A stretch of 64,000 nucleotides of DNA, taken from positions 158,090 to 222,089 of the forward strand of contig NZ_VVIW01000009.1 of NCBI RefSeq assembly GCF_011682045.1, written 5' to 3'. Position numbers and translations under genes: made by a program. Positions 51,695 to 60,057 of the stretch are shown here, in pieces. This stretch comes from Massilia aquatica (GTDB lineage: Bacteria; Pseudomonadota; Gammaproteobacteria; Burkholderiales; Burkholderiaceae_D). The notes below the pieces were generated by a model. That model was not told the DNA's origin and searched no databases. It was given only the letters and a program-made list of their open reading frames with translations. Numbering within the stretch: position 1 is the stretch's first letter; each line of letters opens with the position of its first letter.

Positions 51695-51700
51695 ATTATA
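51695..51700 (-). promoter_or_regulatory. Putative -10 element of the ast operon promoter
   Basis: On the minus strand TATAAT (perfect) lies about 60 nt before the astC ATG. The sequence 17 bp further upstream is AAGATG, a poor -35, so the promoter probably needs an activator. The ArgR-like site described next covers that -35. Confidence 0.55.
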
Positions 51701-51716
51701 AGAAGAGCAGCCCCAA

Positions 51717-51758
51717 ACATCTTTTGAATACGCGACAAGCATTTTCATTTTTGCTCGC
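51717..51758 (-). promoter_or_regulatory. Candidate ArgR (AraC/GlxA-type) binding site of the ast promoter
   Basis: The Pseudomonas ArgR operator, as I remember it, is two direct-repeat half-sites TGTCGC-N8-AA-N5. On the minus strand 51737-51717 reads TGTCGC, GTATTCAA, AA, GATGT, an exact match to one half-site. The preceding 21 bp (51758-51738) reads GCGAGC, AAAAATGA, AA, ATGCT, a weaker first half in the right phase. The second half overlaps the -35. Confidence 0.5.
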
Positions 51759-51767
51759 CGCCAAAAC

Positions 51768-51800
51768 TTGCAAAACCGGGGACAGACCCCGGTTTTGCAA
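51768..51800. repeat. Dispersed palindrome, copy 3
   Basis: TTGCAAAACCGGGG, loop ACAGA, CCCCGGTTTTGCAA: 14-bp perfect arms, the same unit as at 27044 and 24.7 kb away from it. It lies 3 bp after the stop of the AraC-type regulator and upstream of the ast promoter, in a 168-bp gap. Confidence 0.85.
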
Positions 51801-51802
51801 CG

Positions 51803-52753
51803 TCAGGCGGGTGGGGCGGCGAGTTTGCGCTGGCGTTCTTCGCGCGGGGTGTTGCCGAACAGCGCGCCGAAGGCCGTGGAGAAGTGCGAACCGCTCGAGA
51901 AGCCGCACATCAGCCCGACCTGCACGATCGAATAGTGGGTGTCGAGCAGCAACTGGCGCGCACGCTGCAGCCGCAACTCCAGGTAGTAGCGCGATGGCAG
52001 GCTGCCCAGGTATTGCTTGAACAAGCGCTCAAGCTGGCGCCGGGAGATGCCGACCAGGTTGGCGATGTCGTCCGTCGACAGCGGCTCTTCGATGTTCGCT
52101 TCCATTAAGGTCACCGCTTCGGTCAGTTTCGGTTGCAGCGCGCCGAAACGGGCCTGCAAGGCTACCCGCTGCCGTTCTTCCTTGCCGCGCACGCGGTCGA
52201 TGCACAGGGTTTCCTTGATGCGCGCCTGGACCCCGGCGCCGAAAATGATCTCGACCAGGTTCAGCGCAAAGTCGATGCTGGCCGCGCCGCCGCAGCAGGT
52301 GAGCCGGTTGTCGTCGATTTCGAACAGGTTGGGCGTAAATACGGCGCGGTCGGCCACGGTGTCGACCTCGGCATACAGGGCCCACGGCAGCGCCGTGCGC
52401 ACGCCGTTGAGCACGCCCGCGTCGGCCAGCCACAGCACGCCCGCACCGACCCCGCCCCAGAACGGCGCGGCGCGGCAGCGCTCGATCAGGATGCGGCTGT
52501 TGGCCGGTTTCAGCGAGGCTTGCGCTTCGTCCGCCACCAGCAGCACCAGGTGCCAGTGGCGCTGGGCGTCGGCGGCGAATTTGTCGGGACTGCGCACGTC
52601 CACGTGCAAACGCTCGGGACCGAGGATCTTGGCCGCCAGGCGCAGCGGCTGGAACAGGCCGGCCCAGGTGAGCGCGTCAGGCTCGCCGGCATTGATCAGG
52701 AGCACGCGCAGCGGGGTTTCTTGCGCCAGGCGGGCGAGTTTAGCTAGTGGCAT
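51803..52753 (-). CDS. GlxA/AraC-type transcriptional regulator, probable ArgR-like activator
   Basis: 316-aa regulator. The N-terminal half is a DJ-1/PfpI (GATase1-like) domain (LRVLLINAGEPDALTWAGLFQPLRLAAKIL, CCGGAASIDFALNLVEIIFG) which in this group senses a ligand. The C-terminal AraC domain has two HTHs: STDDIANLVGISRRQLERLFKQYLG and SIVQVGLMCGFSSGSHFSTAFGALFG. The Pseudomonas arginine regulator ArgR has this architecture and activates ast/aru and gdhB in response to arginine. Neighbouring astC on the same strand, it is the likely controller of the operon. It could also be another GlxA-type protein; ligand not seen. Confidence 0.85.
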   Translation of the reverse strand: MPLAKLARLAQETPLRVLLINAGEPDALTWAGLFQPLRLAAKILGPERLHVDVRSPDKFAADAQRHWHLVLLVADEAQASLKPANSRILIERCRAAPFWGGVGAGVLWLADAGVLNGVRTALPWALYAEVDTVADRAVFTPNLFEIDDNRLTCCGGAASIDFALNLVEIIFGAGVQARIKETLCIDRVRGKEERQRVALQARFGALQPKLTEAVTLMEANIEEPLSTDDIANLVGISRRQLERLFKQYLGSLPSRYYLELRLQRARQLLLDTHYSIVQVGLMCGFSSGSHFSTAFGALFGNTPREERQRKLAAPPA

Positions 52754-53001
52754 CGGACGGGCATGGGTGCGTCATTACAATAGGTAAGCCAGAGGGGACC
52801 AGCGCCCGCGAGGCGCCAATCGGATTTCCATTGGCTGGCTATCATACCGGAGATCAACCATCCTGCCCCGGCCAGGCGCCCTGCCGCCGCCTCGGGCCGC
52901 TGTAGCAAATCAGCATCAAGCGCACGGCCGGCGCGGCGCACAGGCAACACAAGCGACCGCGCGGCCGTCAAAGCGGGCGCAGCCAGCTATAATCACGGCC
53001 T

Positions 53002-53469
53002 ATGGGGGAACGATATTTAAGGAGTGTGCGCTTGCTGGCCGAGTGCCTGCAAAGCTTCGAGCGCTTTTCGGGCGAGTCGGTGCGCCAGTGCGGCTTGACG
53101 CATGCCCAGTTCGATATCATCGCCACGCTCGGCAATACGCAGGGCATGACGTACAAGGAACTGGGCGAGAAAACCTTGATCACCAAGGGCACGCTGACCG
53201 GCGTGATCGACCGCCTGGAGCAAAAAGGCCTGGTCGAACGCGAGCGCAGCTGCGACGACAAGCGCTCGTATTACGTGCGCCTGACCGCCAAGGGCGAGAC
53301 CGCGTTCCGCGACGTCTTTCCGAAGGTGATCGAGCATGGCAGGCAATTGTTTTCGTCCTTGTCGGACAGCGATTTCGATGACATCGATGCCAGCTTGCGC
53401 AAACTGAAACAAGTCATCGCCGAGCATGCCGTTTGCCCCACATCACAACAACACAAGGAAGAAGATTGA
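53002..53469 (+). CDS. MarR-family transcriptional regulator
   Basis: 155-aa winged-helix protein: LTHAQFDIIATLGNTQGMTYKELGEKTLITKGTLTGVIDRLEQKGLV and the wing RERSCDDKRSYYVRLTAKGE. It binds DNA as a dimer and usually responds to aromatics, antibiotics or oxidants. A TATAAT at 52988-52993 would put transcription start at about 53000, almost at this ATG, and AAGGAG stands 7 nt before a TTG at 53032; the true start may be 53032 (145 aa). The helix RYLRSVRLLAECLQ before it still looks like protein, so I keep the ATG. It ends in a TTGA overlap with the next gene. Confidence 0.88.
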   Translation: MGERYLRSVRLLAECLQSFERFSGESVRQCGLTHAQFDIIATLGNTQGMTYKELGEKTLITKGTLTGVIDRLEQKGLVERERSCDDKRSYYVRLTAKGETAFRDVFPKVIEHGRQLFSSLSDSDFDDIDASLRKLKQVIAEHAVCPTSQQHKEED

Positions 53470-53747
53470 AAACCACCCTGCTCGAAGGCAAAAAGCCCGC
53501 TCACTTTGACAAACACATCATCGGCAACCTGCTGCTTAACGTGGCCACGCCGGATGAAGTGCGCCAGGAAAAAATGCTGATCGGCGTACGTAACGAAGCC
53601 GGCGAAATCTATCGCCTCATCGGCGCCACCAAACTGAACAGTTTCATGAACGCGGTCGAGGAATTGTTCGACCTGGGCCTGGTCGATGAGCTGGAAGATA
53701 CCGAAGCGACCCAGGACGGCTGCGACGCCATCTTCAGCGAACCCTGA
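53466..53747 (+). CDS. Small hypothetical protein coupled to the MarR gene
   Basis: 93 aa starting at the TTG that overlaps the MarR stop (TTGA), preceded by AAGGAAGAAGA. The sequence is acidic and well folded in appearance: GKKPAHFDKHIIGNLLLNVATPDEV, IGVRNEAGEIYRLIGATKLNSFMNAVEELFDLGLVDELED. I recognise no family. The tight coupling suggests a role tied to the regulator. Confidence 0.65.
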   Translation: MKTTLLEGKKPAHFDKHIIGNLLLNVATPDEVRQEKMLIGVRNEAGEIYRLIGATKLNSFMNAVEELFDLGLVDELEDTEATQDGCDAIFSEP

Positions 53748-53867
53748 ACGACGGCCCCGCCGTGAGCGCAGGGCCGGCCGCGAGGCCACCCGGCGGCCGG
53801 TCAAATAAATGCTTTAAGGCACGTTTTTACGACAAACACGGCTGGGTTATCGGAGTATAATTTTTTC

Positions 53868-54701
53868 ATGGACAGACTCGAAGCGTACAAGAGCATTGCT
53901 GCTCAAGCAAGCCGGGGGGAACTGAGTTTCCCGACCAATGTCGACGCCACGCTGAAGTTGCAGCGTGCGCTGAACGATCCCGACTGTCATGCCGATGCGG
54001 CGGCCCGCCTGGTGCAGGCCGAGCCGCTGCTGGCCGCGCGCACCGTGGCGATCGCCAATTCGGTCGCGTACAACCGATCCGGCAACGAAGTGACCAATGT
54101 GCGTACCGCGGTGCAGCGCGTGGGGTTTCGCACCCTCAACGCGCTGGGTGCGTCGGTCATCGTGCGCCAGCTCGGCAGCAAGATCACCGAACCGTCGCTG
54201 CGCGACAAGGCCAATCAATTGTGGCAGCACTCGGCCCACGTGGCGGCGCTGTCGCAGGTGATTGCGCGGCGCGTGGCCAATCTCGATCCCGAGACGGCCA
54301 TGTTCGCCGGCATCGTGCACGAGGTGGGCGGGTTTTACATGCTCTCGCGCGCGGACGAATTCCCGGGCCTGTTCGAAGGCGAGCCGGATGACTGGATCGA
54401 ACACGGCGAACAGATGATCGGCCGCTGCGTCCTGCAACGGCTGGGCGTGCCGGCACCGGTGATGGCGGCCATCGAGGCGCTGTGGGTCGGCATGCGCGCA
54501 TTGCCGCCCGAAACCCTGGGCGACACCCTGCTACTGGCCAATGACCTGGCGCCGGTCCCGTCGCCACTGTACGAACGCGCCGGCGCTACCTCGCGCCAGG
54601 CGGCGGCGACCATCGACTTCGTCATCGGCGATGGCACACTCAACAGCATCCTGGAAGAATCGGCCGCTGAAGTGAGCAGCCTGACCTCGGCGCTGATGTA
54701 A
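53868..54701 (+). CDS. HDOD domain protein
   Basis: 277-aa cytosolic protein. The HDOD domain covers about residues 20-215: LQRALNDPDCHADAAARLVQAEPLLAARTVAIANS, NVRTAVQRVGFRTLNALG, and the AALSQVIARRVANLDPETAMFAGIVHEVGGFYML helix. HDOD lacks the metal-binding HD residues of true phosphohydrolases; family members act in signalling, often near c-di-GMP proteins. There is no GGDEF/EAL partner in the window. It has a modest GC stem 19 nt after its stop as terminator. Confidence 0.87.
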   Translation: MDRLEAYKSIAAQASRGELSFPTNVDATLKLQRALNDPDCHADAAARLVQAEPLLAARTVAIANSVAYNRSGNEVTNVRTAVQRVGFRTLNALGASVIVRQLGSKITEPSLRDKANQLWQHSAHVAALSQVIARRVANLDPETAMFAGIVHEVGGFYMLSRADEFPGLFEGEPDDWIEHGEQMIGRCVLQRLGVPAPVMAAIEALWVGMRALPPETLGDTLLLANDLAPVPSPLYERAGATSRQAAATIDFVIGDGTLNSILEESAAEVSSLTSALM

Positions 54702-54720
54702 TCTGGTTGCGCGAATACCC

Positions 54721-54750
54721 GGCGCGGCGTTCTGCCGCGCCCCTGCTTTT
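54721..54750 (+). terminator. Probable terminator after the HDOD gene
   Basis: GGCGCGGC, loop GTTCT, GCCGCGCC: 8-bp stem, followed by CCTGCTTTT, an imperfect T tract. Confidence 0.5.
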
Positions 54751-54783
54751 CCCTTTGGATTCTTGCGCCGCTTTTCGTCAGGG

Positions 54784-54934
54784 CAAAAAAATGCCCGCTG
54801 TATTAAAGCGGGCGAAGTCCAAAACTAGGGATGTCCTGAAAGAGACAGGTCCACTATAACCATTCGCCTGCCCCAACTCTGTGCGTGAACACACACAATG
54901 AGAAGATTCCCTTCGGCAACTTCCAATGTATTGA
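54784..54934 (-). ncRNA. Candidate small RNA in the HDOD-lacI gap
   Basis: The 302-bp gap between two plus-strand genes holds a clear intrinsic terminator facing the other way: on the minus strand GCCCGCT, GTATTAA-type loop (54800-54806) and AGCGGGC, then seven T (54791-54785). No minus-strand gene precedes it. Upstream on the minus strand, TTGGCC and TATGCT (54969-54964 and 54945-54940) are spaced 18 bp. The transcript of about 150 nt would contain two further hairpins: CCTG/CAGG (54835-54849) and TGTGTG/CGCACA (54880-54895). Read as coding, the same stretch has no good ribosome binding site. No known family recognised. Confidence 0.4.
54785..54813 (-). terminator. Orphan minus-strand intrinsic terminator
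   Basis: On the minus strand a 7-bp stem (54813-54807 with 54799-54793) and 7-nt loop precede a run of seven T. It is the 3' end of the candidate small RNA; no annotated minus-strand gene would use it. Confidence 0.75.
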
Positions 54935-54961
54935 CGGAAAGCATACCGAGCGCGGTAAAAT
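54931..54961 (+). promoter_or_regulatory. Putative promoter of the lacI-type gene
   Basis: TTGACG at 54931-54936 and TAAAAT at 54956-54961, spacer 19 bp, longer than ideal. It gives a leader of about 35 nt before ATG 55004 and overlaps the minus-strand promoter of the candidate small RNA. Confidence 0.35.
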
Positions 54962-55003
54962 CCGGCCAACCTTTTCAAAATACTATCGGGGATAGCCAGG
55001 CGC

Positions 55004-56032
55004 ATGAGCAAAACAAGCACGATCAAGAGCCGGGCCAGCGGCAAAGCCACCTTGGCGGCGGTGGCCGCGCGCGCAGGGGTATCGGCGATGACGGCCTCGC
55101 GCGCGCTCAACCAGCCGGAGCGGGTATCGGACGCCGTGCGCGAGCGGGTCGGGCTGGCCGTCGCCGAACTCGGCTACGTGCCGAACCGTGCCGCGCGCGC
55201 GCTGGCGTCGGCGCACTCGAACGTGATCGTGGTACTGGTGCCGTCGCTCTCGAATGCGGTGTTTACGGCCGTGCTGGAGGGGATTCAGGATGCGATCGGG
55301 TCCGGCAATTACCAGCTACTGATCGGCAACACCCGCTATTCCGATGCCGAGGAAGAAAAGCTGCTTGGTATTTATCTGCAATCGAATCCGGACGGGATTT
55401 TGCTCTCCAGCCTGAGCCAGAGTGAGCGCGTGACGCAGATGCTGGCCGCGTCCGGCGTGCCGGTGGTGTCGATGATGGACCTGGCCAGCGCGCCGGGCCA
55501 GTTGTCGGTGGGGTTTTCGCAGTTCGACGCCGGCCACGCGATGACGCGCTACCTGATCGACAAGGGCTACGCACGCATCGGCTTCATCGGCGCGCAGCTC
55601 GATGAACGCACCCTGCGCCGCGCCGACGGCTACCGCAAGGCCATGCGCGACGCCGGCCTGGCCCACGCGCGCCTGGAACTGATGGTGGGCGAGCCGTCGA
55701 CCATCGCGCTCGGGGCCGAGCTGGTAGGGCGCATGCTGGAACAGGCGCCCGACTGCGACGCGGTTTTCTGCTGCAATGACGACCTGGCGCATGGCGCGAT
55801 TTACCAGTGCCAGCGCAGCGGCATCAAGGTGCCGGAACAGCTGGCGGTGTGCGGCTTTAACGACTTGCCGGCATCGGCGTGGATGACGCCTTCGGTGACC
55901 ACGATCGGCACGCCGCGCTACCGGATCGGATTCGAGGCGGCCGGTTTGCTGCTGGCGCTGATGAATGGCAAGGCGCCGCCGCTGGCGCAGATCGATCTGG
56001 GGTTTACGCTGATGGCGCGCGAGAGCGCGTAA
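55004..56032 (+). CDS. LacI-family transcriptional regulator
   Basis: 342-aa repressor. The HTH is TLAAVAARAGVSAMTASRALNQPERVSDAVRER (about 16-48). The sensor domain includes VIVVLVPSLSNAVFTAVLEGIQDAI and YIVCGFNDLPAS-type ligand segments. It resembles GntR/gluconate-type LacI members. It faces the GH94-GPH gene pair convergently and probably controls it through the perfect palindrome at 59841, about 4 kb away; the target is inferred from locus arrangement. An in-frame ATG is preceded by ATAGCCAGGCGC only, a weak ribosome site. Confidence 0.9.
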   Translation: MSKTSTIKSRASGKATLAAVAARAGVSAMTASRALNQPERVSDAVRERVGLAVAELGYVPNRAARALASAHSNVIVVLVPSLSNAVFTAVLEGIQDAIGSGNYQLLIGNTRYSDAEEEKLLGIYLQSNPDGILLSSLSQSERVTQMLAASGVPVVSMMDLASAPGQLSVGFSQFDAGHAMTRYLIDKGYARIGFIGAQLDERTLRRADGYRKAMRDAGLAHARLELMVGEPSTIALGAELVGRMLEQAPDCDAVFCCNDDLAHGAIYQCQRSGIKVPEQLAVCGFNDLPASAWMTPSVTTIGTPRYRIGFEAAGLLLALMNGKAPPLAQIDLGFTLMARESA

Positions 56033-56059
56033 GAGTTGGCCTGCGCCTTCCAAGCGAAC

Positions 56060-58411
56060 TTATGGCACGAATACATCCAGCCGGTATGCCTCCCCTGCCA
56101 CGATCCCGGTCATGCGCGCCTCCGGTAAAAACTTCCCCTCATACCTGACCATCACGCTCTTCACGTCCGCGCGTTCGATATGGACCTGGAAGCGCGCCCC
56201 GCGAAACTCCCTTTCCACATCCATGCGCTGCCACGCGGCCGGCATCTGCGGGTTGATGGTCAATCCGTCCGCATCGCCTTTCAGGCCGCACAAGCCCTCG
56301 ACAATGCAGCGGTACACCCACGACACGGTGCCAGTATTGAACAACTGGCTCGACCTGCCGGCCGTGCGCGGATACTCGCGGTGCGCGCCCCGGTAGTAAT
56401 TGGGAATGAACACCGGCAGTTGCCCGCGCTGCAGATAATCGGCGGCGTCCGGCCCCGGGATCATCTGGCGCAGCAGCATGTGCGCGCGCTCCGATTCGCC
56501 GATGCTGTACAGGCTGAAAATATAGAAAATCGCCGCGTGGTTGTACACCGCGCCGTTCTCCGCCGACCCCGGGTGCTTTTGCGTGACGCGCCCGACATCG
56601 TCGCGCATGGCGCTGTACGGCGGCGCGAACATGGTCACGCCATACGGCGAATACAGCTGGCGCTCGACTTCAGCCAGCATGCTCGCGGTCTGCTCCTTAT
56701 TGGCCGCCCCGCCCAGGATCGCCCACGCCTGCGGATTGAGGTAGATGCGTCCTTCTTTATCAGTGCTCACGCCGAACTTGACATCGTCATCGGTGATGCC
56801 GCGCGCGAACCAGGCGCCATCCCACAGGTGCGTGTTGGCCGCCGCATTCATGGTCGCCGCGCCATCGCGGAAGTGCTGCGCCCGGGCAGCGTCGCCGCGC
56901 CGCTCGCACACGAGCGCCCACAGGGTGAGCGCATACGCCGCCGCCACGGTCAGCCAGCCGGATACGCCACGGCCCTTGTAGCCGACCATGTTCATCGGAT
57001 CGCACCAGTCGCCCTGCGCGATGAACGACAGCCCGCGCTGATCGCGCGCGGCCAGCAGCGACTCCATGGCGCGGCCGACGCGCGCGAACGCGCTCTCGCT
57101 GCGCCCGGCCGCGTCGGTCACCGCCTCGTCGAGCATCGCATAATCGGCCGTCTCGTCGAGGTAAGCCTGCAGGCACACCGGCAGCCACACGCAATGGTCG
57201 GTGTGCGGCACCTGATTAATGTATTTCAGTTCCGCGCCGGCCGCCAGCAAGATCCCGTCGGGCATGGCGCCGGAGGCTTCCTGCTGGCTGAGCGCATGCA
57301 AAAATGCCGCCCGCATCACGGACGGGCGCACGAAGCTCATGCCCATGTTGTCTTGCAGGTAGTTGCGGGTCTGCGGATCGGTGGTGAGGCGGTTTACGTC
57401 GCCGTGGTAGAACACCTGGCGCGGCAGCCAGTGGTTGACGAAGTTGTCAAACTCCTTGTCGGGCGTGGCGATACGCGCGCAACCACGCCCGCCCGCCACG
57501 TAGGCGCTGGCCTGTGCGGCGGCGCGCGCGAAGCCGTCTTCGCTCAGCCAGGTGCTGCGCAGGGCCGCGACTTCGGCGTCGTCAAACGCGGGGCCGAACA
57601 GGAAGCGCTGCGTGCTGGCCGCGCCCGCGTCCAGCGCCAGCCGGTACTGCACCACCGCCGCCGGCGTCTCGTAGCGGGCGTCGCCGCAGGCCAGCCGCGC
57701 TCCTTGCAGGGCCGACGGATTGTGCAGGCCGCCCTCCCCTTCAAAGGCGGCCTGGTTGGCCTCCCACGAATCGGGCGCCTGTTCGCACAGGAAGAAGGTC
57801 TTGTCTTTCAAGTCCTTGTTCCTGAAGTAGTCGGCCACTTTCTGGTACGGCGTGACGCTGCTGGCGACGATGCCGCCCAGGTCGGCGCGGTACTCGGCCG
57901 ACTGGTTCATCCACGACATGTACCCGATCGGAAAATACGGCGTCACGCTGATCCTGCGCGGGCGGCCGGACAGGTTGGTCACGCGCAGCGACCACAGTTC
58001 GACCACCTCATCCGGCGGCAGGCAAAGGCGCAGGTCGATGCCGATGCCGAGGTGTTCGATGTGCCAGGTCAGGTCGCTCTGGCCGACCGAGAAGGCAAAG
58101 CGCTCGAGCGGCGCGCGTACCGGCTCGTAGGGCGCCGAAAACAGCTCGCCCGTGTCTTCATCCTTCACATAAAAAAAGCGGCCTGGATGATGGGCAAAAT
58201 AGGCCTGCTCCGGCTGCATGAAGGACTTTGCTTCCATGTTCGGCGCGTGCGCGTACTTGGCGGGTTCGGGCTGCATGAACTGGGCCACCGCGTAGCCGCG
58301 GCAGGTCACCTGGATCATCATCCTGCGGTTCCACAGAAAGCCCGCGGCGTGCGGCATCGCGGTCGGGCTGCTCAATTCATAGCGGTCACCGGCGTCGGTG
58401 GGGCGTAACAT
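56060..58411 (-). CDS. GH94 glycoside phosphorylase, probably cellobionic acid phosphorylase
   Basis: 783-aa cytosolic enzyme of the glycosyl-transferase-36/GH94 family. An N-terminal beta-sandwich domain (about 1-300) precedes the (alpha/alpha)6 barrel. The general-acid region is [16 protein letters not shown] with Asp468/Asp471. Phosphate-site segments follow ([38 protein letters not shown]). Length and the GDWCDPMN pattern fit cellobionic acid phosphorylases (about 790 aa) better than cellobiose or chitobiose phosphorylases (about 800+ with other loops); this is from memory. It would give glucose-1-phosphate plus gluconate-type product. It lies 35 nt after the transporter gene. Confidence 0.85.
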   Translation of the reverse strand: MLRPTDAGDRYELSSPTAMPHAAGFLWNRRMMIQVTCRGYAVAQFMQPEPAKYAHAPNMEAKSFMQPEQAYFAHHPGRFFYVKDEDTGELFSAPYEPVRAPLERFAFSVGQSDLTWHIEHLGIGIDLRLCLPPDEVVELWSLRVTNLSGRPRRISVTPYFPIGYMSWMNQSAEYRADLGGIVASSVTPYQKVADYFRNKDLKDKTFFLCEQAPDSWEANQAAFEGEGGLHNPSALQGARLACGDARYETPAAVVQYRLALDAGAASTQRFLFGPAFDDAEVAALRSTWLSEDGFARAAAQASAYVAGGRGCARIATPDKEFDNFVNHWLPRQVFYHGDVNRLTTDPQTRNYLQDNMGMSFVRPSVMRAAFLHALSQQEASGAMPDGILLAAGAELKYINQVPHTDHCVWLPVCLQAYLDETADYAMLDEAVTDAAGRSESAFARVGRAMESLLAARDQRGLSFIAQGDWCDPMNMVGYKGRGVSGWLTVAAAYALTLWALVCERRGDAARAQHFRDGAATMNAAANTHLWDGAWFARGITDDDVKFGVSTDKEGRIYLNPQAWAILGGAANKEQTASMLAEVERQLYSPYGVTMFAPPYSAMRDDVGRVTQKHPGSAENGAVYNHAAIFYIFSLYSIGESERAHMLLRQMIPGPDAADYLQRGQLPVFIPNYYRGAHREYPRTAGRSSQLFNTGTVSWVYRCIVEGLCGLKGDADGLTINPQMPAAWQRMDVEREFRGARFQVHIERADVKSVMVRYEGKFLPEARMTGIVAGEAYRLDVFVP

Positions 58412-58446
58412 AAAACGTCTCCTGATAAGAATTCGCGGCGCTGGCG

Positions 58447-59793
58447 CTACTGCTGCGCCTTGCGTGCCGACAGGTCGGCCTGGATCTGGCGCAGCTTGCC
58501 GCTGTCGAGGTTATAGAAAAACATGACCGCCACCGCGAGCAGCGCGAATACGGCGGGAATGATGGACATCAGCCAGACAATGCCGGCCTGCGAGCCGCTC
58601 GACTGCGCCGCATTGGGCACGTAGCCGAGCTGCGTGAAGACCATGCCGATGACGGCCACCGCCAGCGCGGTGCCGAGTTTTTGCGAGAAGGTGGCGGCGG
58701 CAAAGGTCATCGCGGTGGCGCGGCGGCCGTTGCGCCACTCGTTGTAGTCGGCGGTATCGGCATACATCGAGAACGCCAGCGGCGACTTCGGCCCCAGCAC
58801 CAGGCCGAGCGCGATCTGCAGCGCGTACATGGCCGTGATCTGCTCCGGGCCGACGAAGAAAAACGCCGCCGACAGCAGCGCGGTGAGCGACATCAGTACC
58901 ATCATCAGGGTCTTCTTGTCGACGAAGCGCGTCATCACTGGCGTGAGCGCGGCGCCGGCGGCGGCGGCGGCCATGTAGGCCGGCAGGAAGGACGCGAGCA
59001 GCTCGGGCCGGACCACCACATACTTGAAGTAGTAGGCGGCGGTGGTGGTGCGCAGGGTGATCGAGACCATGATGATCAGGGCCAGGAAGAACAGCACCAT
59101 CCACGGGCGGTTGCCGGCCAGGTCGCGCAGGTCGTCGCGCACGCGGGTCTGCTGGCGCGGCGGCGGCGCGATGCGTTCGCGCGTGTTGAAGAAGGTGGCG
59201 GCGAACAGCAGCGAGGCGAGCACACCCCAGGCCAGCATGGTCAGTTGCCAGCCGCGCTGCTCGTCGCCGCCACCCAGCCAGCCCACCATGGCCGGCGTGG
59301 CGGCCGTGACCAGCATGCTGCCGGCGAAAGCGAAGATGAAGCGCAGGCCGTTGATGGTGGAGCGCTCCTGCGGCTCGGCCGACATCACGCCGGACAAGGC
59401 GTTGTAGGGGATGTTGATGCAGGTGTAGCAGACCATCATCAGCAGATAGGTGCCGTAGGCCCAGGCCAGCTTGCCATCGGCGCCGAGGTGCGGCGTGGTG
59501 TAGGTGAGCACGCCGGCGCCGGCCAGCGGCAGCGCCATCCAGACCAGGTAGGGGCGGAACTTGCCGAAGCGGGTGCTGGTGCGGTCGGCCACGGCGCCGA
59601 TCAGCGGATCGGTGAAGGCGTTGACGATCTTAATGACGAACATCATCGACGCGGCCGCTGCGGCCGAGATGCCGTATACATCCGTGTAGAACATCATCAG
59701 GAAGGTCGCGATATTGGCCCAATAGAAATTGAAGCCCATGTCGGCGAGGCCATAACTGATCTTTTCACGCAACGGCAGCGGGGTTGCAATCAA
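58447..59793 (-). CDS. GPH-family sugar:cation symporter
   Basis: 448-aa inner-membrane transporter, 12 helices, of the glycoside-pentoside-hexuronide family (MelB-like). Motifs: [29 protein letters not shown] at the start, [24 protein letters not shown] with the family's cation-site Asp, and [25 protein letters not shown] in the second half. It would import the oligosaccharide used by the GH94 enzyme. It is first in the operon with a LacI-type palindrome 48 bp upstream. Confidence 0.92.
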   Translation of the reverse strand: MIATPLPLREKISYGLADMGFNFYWANIATFLMMFYTDVYGISAAAAASMMFVIKIVNAFTDPLIGAVADRTSTRFGKFRPYLVWMALPLAGAGVLTYTTPHLGADGKLAWAYGTYLLMMVCYTCINIPYNALSGVMSAEPQERSTINGLRFIFAFAGSMLVTAATPAMVGWLGGGDEQRGWQLTMLAWGVLASLLFAATFFNTRERIAPPPRQQTRVRDDLRDLAGNRPWMVLFFLALIIMVSITLRTTTAAYYFKYVVVRPELLASFLPAYMAAAAAGAALTPVMTRFVDKKTLMMVLMSLTALLSAAFFFVGPEQITAMYALQIALGLVLGPKSPLAFSMYADTADYNEWRNGRRATAMTFAAATFSQKLGTALAVAVIGMVFTQLGYVPNAAQSSGSQAGIVWLMSIIPAVFALLAVAVMFFYNLDSGKLRQIQADLSARKAQQ

Positions 59794-59840
59794 TGGCGAA
59801 TCTCCTCGATGGACGGCCGCGCCGACGCGGAGCCGAATCC

Positions 59841-59858
59841 TATGTTAGCGCTAACATA
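59841..59858. promoter_or_regulatory. Perfect LacI-type operator palindrome
   Basis: TATGTTAGCGCTAACATA is an 18-bp perfect palindrome with the central CG of LacI/GalR-family operators. It lies 48 bp upstream of the GPH transporter start and fits repression by the LacI protein at 55004. Confidence 0.8.
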
Positions 59859-59911
59859 CAGAGCATCGAGTATGCCCCCGCTCCACCTTACTGTCAATCA
59901 ATTGCCGCTAA

Positions 59912-59979
59912 CTTAAGCTCCGTCTTTCCCGCCACTGGCAGAAAAGACTTCCCGCGCAGGCGGGAATGACGGAGCTAAG
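59912..59979. repeat. REP-like palindrome pair
   Basis: TTCCCGC, loop GCAG, GCGGGAA (59949-59966) is enclosed by AGCTCCGTC (59916-59924) and GACGGAGCT (59968-59976). The inner core is identical to that at 16984-17001. It lies between the divergent GPH promoter region and the 3' end of the GST gene. Confidence 0.75.
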
Positions 59980-60057
59980 TTTTGTCGCAAAAAGAGCTTA
60001 AATTAGCGGCATTAAGCTCTGACCCCGGTTGTAGGTGCAATTGCCCGTTTTGCGGAG

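Noticed and set aside
52744..52971. A 75-codon minus-strand frame in the gap before the MarR gene
   Set aside because: Low-complexity Ala/Arg/Leu composition, no ribosome site and no family resemblance; the 248-bp gap probably holds only promoters.
54778..55110. A 110-codon minus-strand open frame in the HDOD-lacI gap
   Set aside because: It overlaps the lacI start, has no recognisable domain or ribosome site, and covers hairpins and a terminator; the stretch fits a small RNA better than a protein.
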